A stretch of 64,000 nt of DNA from an uncultured Alphaproteobacteria bacterium (GCA_949878575.1 CATLAX010000002.1:293634-357633), one strand, 5' to 3'; shown: positions 14,589-23,085, counted from the stretch's first letter. Numbers and translations are program-made. The notes: generated from the letters alone by a model not told the origin.

Positions 14589-17144
14589 TCAATCCGCAAA
14601 ATTATCACGGCATGCGTTGACATTTATCGGTACGCGTATTGTACGGAAGGACTCTTTTATGCGAACGCGCGATTTGCAAATAACACGGCCGCTGCCGTCC
14701 GTAATTTCCATTACGTATTCATCATACGGCAATCCGTCAAAGATAAACGCCCCGTCCAAATCCGCTGTTTTGACCGCATGCAGGGTGCCGTCCATGCGAC
14801 GCATGCGCACCATGTGGCGGGCGGTTGCGGCCATGCCGGCCAGCTGGCCCTCTATCCCGCCCAGACGCCGCATGGGAATGTCAACGGGTCGAACAACGCC
14901 CGGCCGCAGAACCAGTTTTTTCTGTGTCCATTCCGGCGTTAAACTAATGTCGTCAACATTTGACTCGTCAACCGCCATCATCACTTTCTGATATGTTTCC
15001 AAATTCGTTATCAGCGCGCCGCCGTTCGCATCCGTTCTGGACGGGGTTTCACGACCCGATACAAACAGGTCAACACCCGCAACCGGATTTCCGGCATCGT
15101 CCGTTGCGCGCGCATATATTGTGCCATAATCCATCATCTGGTTTTCTGCATTGGCAAAGAAACGATGGCTGTCCGGGATTTTTCCAAAACTGATGTTATA
15201 TGTAAGATTAAGCGACAGATTACGGTCTGTATCGGATGAAACATTAAACGTTAGCCCACCGAATTTAAACAGCCGGCCGACGCCAACACCAAACGCGTCA
15301 ACATCGGCGCCGCCGACATAGTTTGACCGGCAGTCATGATTCCACGTTGCCTGAACATATGTGTTTTTATCCCAGCGGTATTCCCCAAACGCGCCATAGT
15401 CATGCAAATAGCTTTCCGGCATTGTCTGATACTGAACCCGGCCGTTTACACGCATGCGCCCGTACGTCGCCTGGGCCAGCAGCCCCGTATAATTTTCCGT
15501 TGCATCCGGCGTGCGCCGCCATGTATTCTCCAAAGACACGTTATAATACCGCATAAAATTCGGGGACAGGCGCGCCTGAATTTCACGGTATAATTTTCCG
15601 TCGTTTTTTTCACGGTGCGTATACGCGACATAATACGGAACATTTACCCACGGAACGGAACCGGTCAGACGGCCTTCAAACAGATTGTTCAAATAACCGT
15701 CCAGATAATGTGAAACGGGTGTTTTTGTCGCCCCGTAATATTCGTAGCGCGTAAACAGCGTGCCGATATAAATGTCGCCCTGGGCGTCAAAGTGATGTCC
15801 CAATGAATTATTGTCCATATTATAGTTTGCATTATACTGTACGGAAACGCCGTTTAACGCCATCTGCGCCCCCAGCGTTGAATACTGGTTTGTACGCGTA
15901 ACATCTGTCGGGCCGCCCGCCCGGGCCATGCCGCCTATCAGGGTAAACCTGTCGGTTAAGCCGTAATAAAACAAACCGTTTGCAACAATTTTATCAGACG
16001 GCGGAACCAATGAATAATTATCGTTGATGACAAACCTGTGCGGTTGCTGGGCGCTGATGTCATAGCCAAGCTCGCCCGCACGCACCGGCGACGTGCCGGA
16101 ATAAAACCTGCGCGATTCTTCACGAACCTCGCCATAGGGGCCGTACAACACCACCTTGAAATCATTTAAGCCGTAATTTACCGGTATATTTTTAAACTCA
16201 TAGCGCCCGTCAATTCCGGACTGTCTGAATCCTATCAGCTGATTGTTCAAATACAGTTCCGCATCCCACCCGGCAGGCATCGGCCCGTTAATGTCTATCG
16301 TTTTATCGGCGGAAACAACCAGGTCTTTAAAAGAACTCAGCACAACGCCGCGGCCCGGCATGCCGTTATAAAACAGGTTGTTGCCGGCACTGACTATATC
16401 GCCGGCCTGAAAACGCACCAGATTAACAAAATTGTGCGGCGTATCCAGCATTGTCCGCCCGACCGTGATGCGCGCGCCCGGCCGGCTTAGCCGGTTTTCG
16501 CCGTAATCATCGCCAAACAGGGTTAAACGGGTGTCCAATCCGGCCGCTATCATCGCCATGTTCGCCTGATAAAAATTACCGTTTGTACGCGAATATCCGT
16601 CTCGGTGCCAGTTGTGAAAATTCTGGGAACGGCGGTATATAAAATCAGTAACTGGGAACGTTAGCCATCGGTTGTCAAAACTGTAATTTGCAAAAGAATC
16701 CGCCGCCGGAAAATATGTCATCGCACTGCGCCGCGCCGCGTTGTCCGCCCCGCGCGTTGTCGGCAGGATATAATCGGAATCAACATCCAGGCGCATTTCC
16801 AGCGTATCCACATCCAACCGCAGCGGTAACAAATTCCGGTAATAATCCAAGGAATAATAATCCGCGCCGCCCTGTACAATATGCCCCGCCCCGGACAACG
16901 GCATGACAAATTCCGTATCCATGAATTGAATTTTTCGGCTGTCCGGGCGATAGTCAAAATGCAATGCCTGGGCCATGTCCTGAACATCCAAAAAACATGT
17001 GCCTGACGTCTGCACGGCATGAACCAGCGCACCGGAATCATAACCCTGTATTCTGGGTTCCAACAACAACATCTCTGCAAACGCGGCGTCCGTGACAACA
17101 ATCTGACAAAGAACACTAAATGCTTTTCGTTTCCAATGTTTCAT
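14589..17144 (-). CDS. Outer-membrane usher of a chaperone-usher pilus
   Basis: An 851-residue FimD/PapC-type usher that would export and polymerise pilus subunits. It has a signal peptide (cleavage near AFA), a periplasmic N-terminal domain, a long Tyr/Asn-rich barrel region (about 150-650), the plug region with GWDAELYLNNQLIGFRQSG and YEFKNIPVNYGLNDF, and two C-terminal Ig-like domains (AGNPVAGVDLFVSGRE, MRRLGGIEGQLAGM). The plug sequences are characteristic of ushers. I chose the ATG at 17144; an in-frame ATG at 17192 gives no recognisable signal peptide at its end. It overlaps the chaperone gene by 29 bases. It converges on the Slam gene with 26 bases between and no obvious terminator. 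Confidence 0.9.
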   Translation of the reverse strand: MKHWKRKAFSVLCQIVVTDAAFAEMLLLEPRIQGYDSGALVHAVQTSGTCFLDVQDMAQALHFDYRPDSRKIQFMDTEFVMPLSGAGHIVQGGADYYSLDYYRNLLPLRLDVDTLEMRLDVDSDYILPTTRGADNAARRSAMTYFPAADSFANYSFDNRWLTFPVTDFIYRRSQNFHNWHRDGYSRTNGNFYQANMAMIAAGLDTRLTLFGDDYGENRLSRPGARITVGRTMLDTPHNFVNLVRFQAGDIVSAGNNLFYNGMPGRGVVLSSFKDLVVSADKTIDINGPMPAGWDAELYLNNQLIGFRQSGIDGRYEFKNIPVNYGLNDFKVVLYGPYGEVREESRRFYSGTSPVRAGELGYDISAQQPHRFVINDNYSLVPPSDKIVANGLFYYGLTDRFTLIGGMARAGGPTDVTRTNQYSTLGAQMALNGVSVQYNANYNMDNNSLGHHFDAQGDIYIGTLFTRYEYYGATKTPVSHYLDGYLNNLFEGRLTGSVPWVNVPYYVAYTHREKNDGKLYREIQARLSPNFMRYYNVSLENTWRRTPDATENYTGLLAQATYGRMRVNGRVQYQTMPESYLHDYGAFGEYRWDKNTYVQATWNHDCRSNYVGGADVDAFGVGVGRLFKFGGLTFNVSSDTDRNLSLNLTYNISFGKIPDSHRFFANAENQMMDYGTIYARATDDAGNPVAGVDLFVSGRETPSRTDANGGALITNLETYQKVMMAVDESNVDDISLTPEWTQKKLVLRPGVVRPVDIPMRRLGGIEGQLAGMAATARHMVRMRRMDGTLHAVKTADLDGAFIFDGLPYDEYVMEITDGSGRVICKSRVRIKESFRTIRVPINVNACRDNFAD

Positions 17145-17886
17145 TTGTATTCTCGTCAATAAGTGTAACGGTGATGTCTTTTGACGGCTCATCGGCCAGC
17201 GGCACCTGTAACACGCGGACCGGCGTTGTCATAAATATTCTAAAATCGGCCACACGCCCCAGTTCGCGGCGTCCCTGCGACACTATGACGGTTCCGAAAA
17301 ATGAACGATCGCCGGTGCGCCGCACCTGTATGGATGCGACGGGCTTGCCGTTGCGGCGCTCTATCCGCACGTCGCCGATGCTGGCGGACGCACTAAGCGT
17401 GCCGCGTTCTATCATAACCGGAATGGACACACCATAGAGCGGTTTTAAATTTATAACCAGGCCCCCGTTTGCCCCGCCCTGGGCCGTGCCGTACATCATG
17501 GACGGCGACGCCTGTTCCTGAATCAACATATGCGACACATACTCGCCATCGGGCGCGGCCGCCATCGCGCGGCGGCGGACACGCACAACCTGGGACTGGC
17601 CCGGTTGCAGCGTCACCTGATGCGGCGCCCATTCCAGAAAAGGCGACGCAAACGGATTGCCGGCGACAGGCTCTGATATCGTAACATACGAACCGTCCGG
17701 GTTCTGTTTGAAATTGACCAACTGAATATTGTACGTCTTTTCCGATTGCGATGTGTTGGTAAAACGAACCTGGCCGGAACGCGTGGCAACATTGTCCATT
17801 TCCAGATAATAAGGCGACAGCGATATATTCCCGTTCGCCGCCCCTGCCCATATCACGAAAATAAAAACACAAATTATCCGCAGCAT
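17116..17886 (-). CDS. Periplasmic pilus chaperone (PapD-like)
   Basis: A 256-residue chaperone with signal peptide (to about residue 19) and two Ig-like domains. The first domain shows the PapD pattern: ISLSPYYLEMDN at the G1/A1 start, then TSQSEKTYNIQLVNFKQ, and the proline/basic region FLEWAPHQVTLQPGQSQVVRVRRR preceding the F1-G1 strand that donates to subunits. The second domain ends in DITVTLIDENTNETLETKSI. It lies between the subunit and usher genes, 14 bases after the two-domain subunit gene. Divergence from classic PapD suggests an archaic or alternate chaperone-usher clade. Confidence 0.88.
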   Translation of the reverse strand: MLRIICVFIFVIWAGAANGNISLSPYYLEMDNVATRSGQVRFTNTSQSEKTYNIQLVNFKQNPDGSYVTISEPVAGNPFASPFLEWAPHQVTLQPGQSQVVRVRRRAMAAAPDGEYVSHMLIQEQASPSMMYGTAQGGANGGLVINLKPLYGVSIPVMIERGTLSASASIGDVRIERRNGKPVASIQVRRTGDRSFFGTVIVSQGRRELGRVADFRIFMTTPVRVLQVPLADEPSKDITVTLIDENTNETLETKSI

Positions 17887-17900
17887 GAAAAAACCTTTTT

Positions 17901-18815
17901 TTAATAACTGACAGTTACGGTATACGTACCGTTGTATGTTCCGGCCGCCTGGGCGGCGTTTACGTTCAAGCTGGCGCCAACCCTTAGCGTCAGCGTTCCC
18001 GATGAATTTAAAGTTGTGTTTTCGCCGGATGGCGTGCGGGTAAAATTATTGACAGTCATCGCCGCGCCGGGACCGGACAGCGTGGCTGACGACGGCAGTG
18101 TTACAGTCACCGACGCATTCGGATTGCCTGTAATTAAAAACTCGCCGGCGGCGCCGGGCTTGCTTTGAATCAGGTTTACGCCGCCCTGTCCGGATGTAAC
18201 CGTGCGATTCCCGTTTTGCGACGACAGCCTTACAACGGAATTTCCACCGGTAACCTCTATTGCGCCAAAACTTAACGGAACAGTCTGGCTAACCGACAGC
18301 ATTCGCCACAGCGTCAGCATTATCGGCAGTGTCACCGTCGCGGTGCCGCCCAGCAATGAAGATGCCTGAATCTGAACGGACCCTGTATATGTTCCCGGCG
18401 TGGATGCGGCGGTAAAGTTCATTGTGCCGCCAACATTGGCCGTTGCAGACGGATTTAACAACGACACCTGTAAATTCGGGGTGATGGTAAAATTGTTTAC
18501 GGTAACAGTGCCGCCCGCACCGTTGCTTAACGTGACGGACGAATTCAAGAAGGTCATTGTAACAACATTGGCAACACTGCTTAAACCGCTGCCGGTATAT
18601 ACTGCCTGGCCCGGATAATATGCGGTGCCGGACGATATGACCGTTGCGGCGGAATTTGTATTAATGGAACCGTTTAACGATAAAACAACAGAACCGCTGG
18701 CCGCGGTCGGCGCCAGCGTACCGAACGACAAATTCTTTGCAACCGTAAACGTGGCGGCCGATACGATACCCGGGACAGCCGCAAAAAACACAAAAAGACC
18801 AAACCAACGTATCAA
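17901..18815 (-). CDS. Two-domain DUF4402 pilus subunit, possible tip adhesin
   Basis: A 304-residue exported protein with signal peptide (cleavage near VSA) and two tandem DUF4402 domains, about 22-165 and 170-304. Each shows the family pattern: an initial LSFGTL or LSFGAI element, a middle TxTLPSSxTLSG-like strand, and a final LxVGASLNVNAAQAAGTYNG-like stretch. Only the second ends with the full GTYTVTVSY. Two-domain subunits of chaperone-usher systems are often tip adhesins, so it may be the tip; that is inference. It overlaps the upstream single-domain subunit by four bases (ATGA) and is 14 bases before the chaperone. Confidence 0.85.
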   Translation of the reverse strand: MIRWFGLFVFFAAVPGIVSAATFTVAKNLSFGTLAPTAASGSVVLSLNGSINTNSAATVISSGTAYYPGQAVYTGSGLSSVANVVTMTFLNSSVTLSNGAGGTVTVNNFTITPNLQVSLLNPSATANVGGTMNFTAASTPGTYTGSVQIQASSLLGGTATVTLPIMLTLWRMLSVSQTVPLSFGAIEVTGGNSVVRLSSQNGNRTVTSGQGGVNLIQSKPGAAGEFLITGNPNASVTVTLPSSATLSGPGAAMTVNNFTRTPSGENTTLNSSGTLTLRVGASLNVNAAQAAGTYNGTYTVTVSY

Positions 18816-19291
18816 TAGTTTACCGTTACCGTATATGTACCGTTATATGTCCCGGATGCCTGATTGGCGCCGACATTTAAATTTGCACCGACGTTTAAGG
18901 CCAGATTCCCGCTGGCATCGGTGGTGTTGCTGGCGGGCGTACTGGTGGATGTAAATGTGTCAACCGTCATGGAATTCGCACCGTTGGTCACGCTGCCGTT
19001 TGAAAAAGTAACATTCAACGCCGTTGACGGTTGTGCGGTAATGTCAAACCGGCCGGCCGCGGCCGTTCCGTATGTTCCCAGCGTGGACGAAGACGCGACA
19101 CCGGCAGGGGTCAGCGTCACCACACCTGCCGTTGCCGCCGGCGTAACCTTGCCAAAGTTCATCTGCTGGGTCTGGGATGCGGTTATGGCGTTTTGTATCT
19201 GGACACTGGCGTTTCCCGTTACGGAAACAGCACTGGCAACGCCCGGGACAATTACGGCAAACAGAACTGCAAAAACATGTATTTTCATCAT
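18812..19291 (-). CDS. DUF4402 pilus major subunit
   Basis: A 159-residue exported protein, first gene of the chaperone-usher operon. It has a signal peptide (MMKIHVFAVLFAVIVPGVASA) and then one DUF4402 domain: QQMNFGKVTPAATAGVVTL, ITAQPSTALNVTFS, and LNVGANLNVGANQASGTYNG ending in YTVTVNY. The low-complexity Ala/Ser/Thr/Gly composition is typical of major pilins. The ATG at 19291 follows AAAGGAAA. Position as the first, best-initiated gene suits the most abundant subunit. Upstream it is divergent from the lipoprotein gene at 19420. Confidence 0.87.
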   Translation of the reverse strand: MMKIHVFAVLFAVIVPGVASAVSVTGNASVQIQNAITASQTQQMNFGKVTPAATAGVVTLTPAGVASSSTLGTYGTAAAGRFDITAQPSTALNVTFSNGSVTNGANSMTVDTFTSTSTPASNTTDASGNLALNVGANLNVGANQASGTYNGTYTVTVNY

Positions 19292-19365
19292 ATCGGTTTC
19301 CTTTGTTAAAGCCTTGCGCATATGATATTTTATCGCCTGCGCAATATCCATCCGACACTTTTCCC

Positions 19366-19398
19366 AACGCTTGCGTTAAGTTATTTTCCATATATAAT
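19366..19398 (+). promoter_or_regulatory. Divergent promoter region with palindrome
   Basis: TTGCGT (19371-19376), 16-bp spacer, TATAAT (19393-19398) for the lipoprotein gene. The palindrome AACGCTTGCGTT (19366-19377) covers the -35 box and could be an operator shared with the divergent pilus operon. Confidence 0.5.
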
Positions 19399-19419
19399 TG
19401 TTTTCAACAGGAGGATGTA

Positions 19420-19761
19420 ATGAACAAGATTATTTTGGCCTTACCCGTAATACTGTTGACGGCATGCGACAAATGCCCCGATTTAACGGGCCGCTGGCAT
19501 ACACCGGTTAACGGAATGGAAAACATGACCCAGGGTTTTGAGCTGCATAAGAACGGCGTTGCAGAATCAATAAACATGGCAACACTGGTGTATGAAACAT
19601 GGCAACAGCCAGACTGCGACACACTGGTAATGACAGGGGAAAGCATTGGCAACGGCCAAACGATTAAATTTACGGAAACATATAGTATTTCCAGACCGGA
19701 CAAAAACACCATGGTGTTGACACGTGAAAACGGTTACAGCGAAACGTACACCCGCGAATAA
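19420..19761 (+). CDS. Small lipocalin-like lipoprotein
   Basis: A 113-residue lipoprotein. Signal peptide with lipobox LLTAC, mature Cys at 16, then DKCPDLTGRWHTPVNG. The G-x-W near the start and the alternating strands (VAESINMATLVYETW, TIKFTETYSISRPD, NTMVLTRENGYSETYTRE) resemble lipocalin-like domains. AGGAGG precedes the ATG. It is a single-gene unit with its own promoter and terminator. Directly downstream begins the tRNA-Glu-associated insert. Ligand unknown; the lipocalin reading is by pattern only. Confidence 0.82.
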   Translation: MNKIILALPVILLTACDKCPDLTGRWHTPVNGMENMTQGFELHKNGVAESINMATLVYETWQQPDCDTLVMTGESIGNGQTIKFTETYSISRPDKNTMVLTRENGYSETYTRE

Positions 19762-19777
19762 ACGGCCACAAAAAATA

Positions 19778-19807
19778 AAAACCGCCTGTCGGCGGATTGT
19801 ATTTTTT
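19778..19807 (+). terminator. Intrinsic terminator
   Basis: Stem CCGCC (19782-19786) with GGCGG (19791-19795), T-rich tail that runs into the left direct repeat of the island. Confidence 0.7.
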
Positions 19808-19819
19808 GGCAGTCCCAAC
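19805..19819. repeat. Attachment-like direct repeat, left copy
   Basis: Copy of the last 12 bases of tRNA-Glu (with CCA) plus three T, outside any tRNA. Confidence 0.75.
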
Positions 19820-19941
19820 TGAACAATTTACGAACTGATGACTTGCATGATTTATTGCAATTTGGTAAAGAGATAAAGGTGTTTTTGAACAAGTATGATA
19901 AGCATATATAACATGTTTCTTATTAATAAATAAGTAATCCA

Positions 19942-20130
19942 TTATTGTGCTTTTTTGCCGACCTCCAATCTGCCTGCTTTACCGGACTTTAACCATTCCA
20001 GCACAGCTATTCTGCTCTCAACATTTTTTTTATCGTAATCGTTTTCAATTTCGATTTTATGAAACTCTGCAATTAAATCATCTAATTTTTCAACTATTTC
20101 AGGTGTTAACACCTTACATTTATCTGTCAT
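19942..20130 (-). CDS. Small hypothetical protein in island (62 aa)
   Basis: A 62-residue charged, helical protein (LTPEIVEKLDDLIAEFHKIE) without signal or membrane segment. A strong ribosome site (AAGGAGAGGAG) stands before the ATG, which supports it being real. Codon use is AT-rich, unlike the flanking chromosome. It is the second of two minus-strand genes within the tRNA-Glu insert, 15 bases after the first. Function not recognised. Confidence 0.7.
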   Translation of the reverse strand: MTDKCKVLTPEIVEKLDDLIAEFHKIEIENDYDKKNVESRIAVLEWLKSGKAGRLEVGKKAQ

Positions 20131-20145
20131 TCTCCTCTCCTTGGG

Positions 20146-20565
20146 TTAACGAACGCGGCTGCTAAACGCATTATATCTCATTTGATTGTTGTATCTTTGC
20201 ATTGTTGTTTTTTGCGCAACGGCAGATTTTTTTGATTTTGTTGAAATCCGTCTGGTTGCAGCACTAGATTTTGAGTGCTCTATTTCACCTTCGTCATCAT
20301 AATCTTCCAATTCACCTATATCAATTTCATAATAATTCCCATCTTCGTCTTGATAAATTACGGATTCACTGCCTGCAGGTACCTCTATAACACCCCTATC
20401 TTCTGGTGTGTTATTGTTACTGTTTATGTTATCATAGGTGTCCCAGTCTATGTGTGCACCACCATCAGAATCGTCCTTTTTATTGTCATCGTTATTGTCG
20501 TCTTTACCCCATCCCCACCAACTCATTTGCATTCTGGTTTGGGTGCCGACCTTCTTGGTTTTCAT
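20146..20565 (-). CDS. Acidic low-complexity hypothetical protein in island
   Basis: About 139 residues, unknown. The N-terminus is basic, then WWGWGKDDNNDDNKKDD starts an Asp/Asn-rich acidic region; the centre has VYQDEDGNYYEIDIGELE, and the C-terminus is basic and Ser/Gln-rich. Such charge-segregated sequences are common in mobile-element or phage proteins. I used the ATG at 20565; an upstream in-frame ATG at 20601 would add 12 residues. Neither has a good ribosome site. AT-rich composition matches the other island gene. Confidence 0.6.
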   Translation of the reverse strand: MKTKKVGTQTRMQMSWWGWGKDDNNDDNKKDDSDGGAHIDWDTYDNINSNNNTPEDRGVIEVPAGSESVIYQDEDGNYYEIDIGELEDYDDEGEIEHSKSSAATRRISTKSKKSAVAQKTTMQRYNNQMRYNAFSSRVR

Positions 20566-20842
20566 GTTTCTTATATTGTACGGATAAATAAATACAAACA
20601 TAATATCAACTATTATCTTAATTCACCATGAACGATATTATCATTTGTATGAAATGTCAATAGGTTAGTTATTAATACTGGCACATAACCATTGTTACAC
20701 AGCCATATAAAAGTTTGAAATTTGCAGAAAAGACATTGTTTCAAATTAAATACTTACGAACTGCTGTGTAGAGGGTAAAAAGGCTAGGATTTCCATTAAA
20801 AAATCACTTTCACTGTTCGTAAAAAGCGATGATTTAAACATT

Positions 20843-20917
20843 TGGCAGTCCCAACGGGAATCGAACCCGTGTTGCCGGAATGAGAATCCGATGTCCTAAC
20901 CGCTAGACGATGGGACC
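20843..20917 (-). tRNA. tRNA-Glu (anticodon CUC)
   Basis: Complete cloverleaf on the minus strand. The acceptor GGTCCCA pairs with TGGGACT (terminal G-U). The D arm is GTCTAGCGGTTAGGAC. The anticodon loop TTCTCAT has CTC at 34-36. The T loop is TTCGATT. Discriminator G and CCA are encoded. Its 3' end is the right boundary of the small integrative element. Confidence 0.96.
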
Positions 20918-20964
20918 GCATGGCGCTTATAATAACAGCTTTTGCAATATTTGCAAATAATTCT

Positions 20965-21702
20965 TTATTGCTTGTCGCGCATGTGCCAAATCTTGTCATA
21001 TTCTATGTGCACGGCATTCATAAACTCACGCGCGGGCGTGCGCTTTTCACAGTTAAACATGTATGAAAAATCACAAAAGCACGCATCCTCCCAGTCTATA
21101 AAGGCAATTACGCGCATTGTTTTTAAATCTATCATAAAATTGTCGCACACGTCACCCTGGCACCATCCGCGCATATATCCCGGCGCCGCATCAGGTTCCG
21201 GCTTTAAATCGCGTATTTCATCCGGATCCGCACACGCCACATCATACAGGAAACGCGCCACCTGGGCCGCCAAAACATCCAGATTGGCCATTATTACATC
21301 ACGCGGACCGCCGCGCAGCGTAACGCCGCGTATGAATTCATATTTACGAACCAGCATTCCCTTGTTTTCTATTAACTCCACATCCGGTATGTCTATTGGC
21401 GAAAACGGGCGCAGTGCGCGAACAATTCGCTGTTCACGCCGGGCCAGTTGGCGATAATTGTCACGCCGCAATGGAAACTTGTATATCCAGCGGTTGTCCG
21501 CACTGATAATCAGACTGCGCGCCTGATAGCCGACAAACGTACGCATGCGCGGGAAACACAGCCCCGTATCAGCGCGAATAAACCTGATATATTCCATTAA
21601 AGGGGAATTCAACAGGACACGCAGTTTTTTCCGCCCGTGCTTGCTGTATACAAGACCGCATATTACATTTGTAAAAAAATGTCTTATAGATTTTCCAGCC
21701 AT
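20965..21702 (-). CDS. Phosphotransferase-like protein with kinase fold
   Basis: A 245-residue protein that resembles aminoglycoside/choline-kinase-like phosphotransferases. WIYKFPLRRDNYRQLARRE could hold the ATP-binding Lys and helix-C Glu. GWCQGDVCDNFMID matches the catalytic loop H-G-D-x4-N with Gln in place of His, keeping the catalytic Asp and the Asn. VIAFIDWEDA is the metal-binding Asp motif. The basic N-terminus (HGRKKLRVLLN) could bind membrane or nucleic acid. It stands alone, divergent from a lipoprotein gene. Substrate could be a sugar, LPS core or small molecule. Confidence 0.72.
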   Translation of the reverse strand: MAGKSIRHFFTNVICGLVYSKHGRKKLRVLLNSPLMEYIRFIRADTGLCFPRMRTFVGYQARSLIISADNRWIYKFPLRRDNYRQLARREQRIVRALRPFSPIDIPDVELIENKGMLVRKYEFIRGVTLRGGPRDVIMANLDVLAAQVARFLYDVACADPDEIRDLKPEPDAAPGYMRGWCQGDVCDNFMIDLKTMRVIAFIDWEDACFCDFSYMFNCEKRTPAREFMNAVHIEYDKIWHMRDKQ

Positions 21703-21758
21703 AATAAGGCAAGATAAATTATATTTGTAAAAGCCGCAAGAAAAACTTTACTAAAAAC

Positions 21759-21786
21759 TTGACATACTTGTTTTTGGTACTATAAT
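21759..21786 (+). promoter_or_regulatory. Consensus sigma-70 promoter
   Basis: TTGACA (21759-21764), 16-bp spacer, TATAAT (21781-21786). Confidence 0.85.
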
Positions 21787-21833
21787 GTAAATATAGGATG
21801 AAAAGTCCAACAGGGTAACAGAGGAGCAAGAAA

Positions 21834-22670
21834 ATGAAGTTCAACAACATTACACCCAAGATTCAACGTGCGGCATTATTTGCAATGATGCCCATGATGC
21901 TGGTTGCATGCAAATCCCGCGACCGCCAAATCAAAGAGCTGGACGGCAGAATCCAAGACACAAAAATTGCAATAGAAGAGACATACAAGGCACGCCAACA
22001 GGCACTGGACGATTCCGTGTCACGCAACGCCATGCTGACCGTACTGCATGAATGGATTGACGCGGACGCTGCAAAAATTGACAGCCTGCGCAACAGAAAC
22101 CAGGCACTGGTGGACAGCATTCAGGAACGTTCAACCAGCCGTCTGGCCCGCAAATACCCGTTGTCGGCGTTCATATCAAACAAAGAGTTAAAGATAATTT
22201 CCGGTCAACTGCGCGAATTCCACAACGAATGGAATGAAACAGCGGCGGCAAACATCATGGCCGGCCGCGGCACGCTGATGGATTTGTACAGCGTCGCATA
22301 TGATTTGGATTACACACTGTTTGAACCGTCTTTCTATATCATAAACGACGATGGCGACCTGCGCTTTGACAACGAGCGCCTGAACAAAAAATGCCGCGAA
22401 TTTGAAAGCGAAAAAGAAGAACTGTTAAACGACGAAATCTTAACAACCATGCGCCACAGTTCCAACAAGAAAGAATACGCCGTCAACCAAAGCCAGATTG
22501 ACGAGCACGACCGTCTATGCAACATCAGCGACAGCGTGTACATGGAAATTGAATCACATTTCTATAACAAATACGCCACGCCGATTAAAAAGTTAAACGC
22601 GTACAAAAGCGAACTGGAACAGAAACGAAACATATTGGCGCGCGAACGCGCAGAGCAGCGCCGCAGATAA
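21834..22670 (+). CDS. Predicted lipoprotein with coiled coil, unknown function
   Basis: A 278-residue lipoprotein. Lipobox LVAC gives a mature Cys at about residue 26, followed by charged helices (KSRDRQIKELDGRIQDTKIA, LEQKRNILARERAEQRRR) suggesting coiled coils at both ends. The centre (FEPSFYIINDDGDLRFD) is more globular. The strongest consensus promoter of the window and a GAGGAGCAAG ribosome site suggest high expression. An intrinsic terminator follows, so it is monocistronic. Abundant helical outer-membrane lipoproteins can link membrane and wall, but no motif supports that here. Confidence 0.82.
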   Translation: MKFNNITPKIQRAALFAMMPMMLVACKSRDRQIKELDGRIQDTKIAIEETYKARQQALDDSVSRNAMLTVLHEWIDADAAKIDSLRNRNQALVDSIQERSTSRLARKYPLSAFISNKELKIISGQLREFHNEWNETAAANIMAGRGTLMDLYSVAYDLDYTLFEPSFYIINDDGDLRFDNERLNKKCREFESEKEELLNDEILTTMRHSSNKKEYAVNQSQIDEHDRLCNISDSVYMEIESHFYNKYATPIKKLNAYKSELEQKRNILARERAEQRRR

Positions 22671-22697
22671 AAAAGCCCCCGAAACGGGGCTTTTTTT
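22671..22697. terminator. Bidirectional intrinsic terminator
   Basis: GCCCC with GGGGC stem around a GAAA-containing loop, A-run on the left and a long T-run on the right, between the convergent lipoprotein and merR-like genes. Confidence 0.88.
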
Positions 22698-23077
22698 TAT
22701 TCACCTGTCAACAATTCCCGCGCAGACCGCAGCAACGACAACGCAATCGTCACATCACCGACGGTCGCCGCCGCTTTCCCGGCATCCACAGGATGCCCCG
22801 CCACAGGCATGGCCGCGGACGCATCCGCAAGCGCCCCGTCACGCAGCATTTTTTTCACGCCTGCAATTGTCATACCGCGGTTGTATAGCAAATCTTTTAT
22901 CTGTTCCAGGCGGCGAACCGTTTCAGCGCGGTAATAACGCCGGCCACCTGCACCCGTTGTCGGACGAATCGCAACCGGAAACTGCTTTTCCCAATACCGC
23001 AGCGTATGCGCCGGCACGGACAGGCGTTTTGACACCTCGTTTATAGATGCAAAATATTCGTTATCCATGCCGACCAT
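22697..23077 (-). CDS. MerR-family transcriptional regulator
   Basis: A 126-residue regulator with an N-terminal MerR helix-turn-helix: INEVSKRLSVPAHTLRYWEKQF, then the wing region GGRRYYRAETVRRLEQIKDLLYNRGMTI. The C-terminus is short, Ala-rich and has no metal-binding Cys pair, so it is not a classic metal or redox sensor. It resembles the small MerR protein often found near ihfA in Alphaproteobacteria. It lies eight bases after gyrA on the same strand and is probably co-transcribed. The ATG at 23077 is used; one at 23068 is equally possible. Confidence 0.88.
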   Translation of the reverse strand: MVGMDNEYFASINEVSKRLSVPAHTLRYWEKQFPVAIRPTTGAGGRRYYRAETVRRLEQIKDLLYNRGMTIAGVKKMLRDGALADASAAMPVAGHPVDAGKAAATVGDVTIALSLLRSARELLTGE

Positions 23078-23085
23078 CCCGTACG

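Larger units (their letters stand above)
19805..20855. mobile_element. Small integrative element in the 3' end of tRNA-Glu
   Basis: A perfect 15-bp direct repeat, TTTGGCAGTCCCAAC, lies at 19805-19819 and again at 20841-20855, where it is the 3' end of tRNA-Glu including CCA. The roughly 1.0 kb between is clearly more AT-rich than its surroundings and holds two small genes of unknown function. This is the classic footprint of site-specific integration by a tyrosine recombinase. No integrase gene is inside, so the element would depend on another element, or it is a deletion remnant. A related string, TACGAACTG, occurs near both ends (about 19830 and 20755). Confidence 0.72.
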
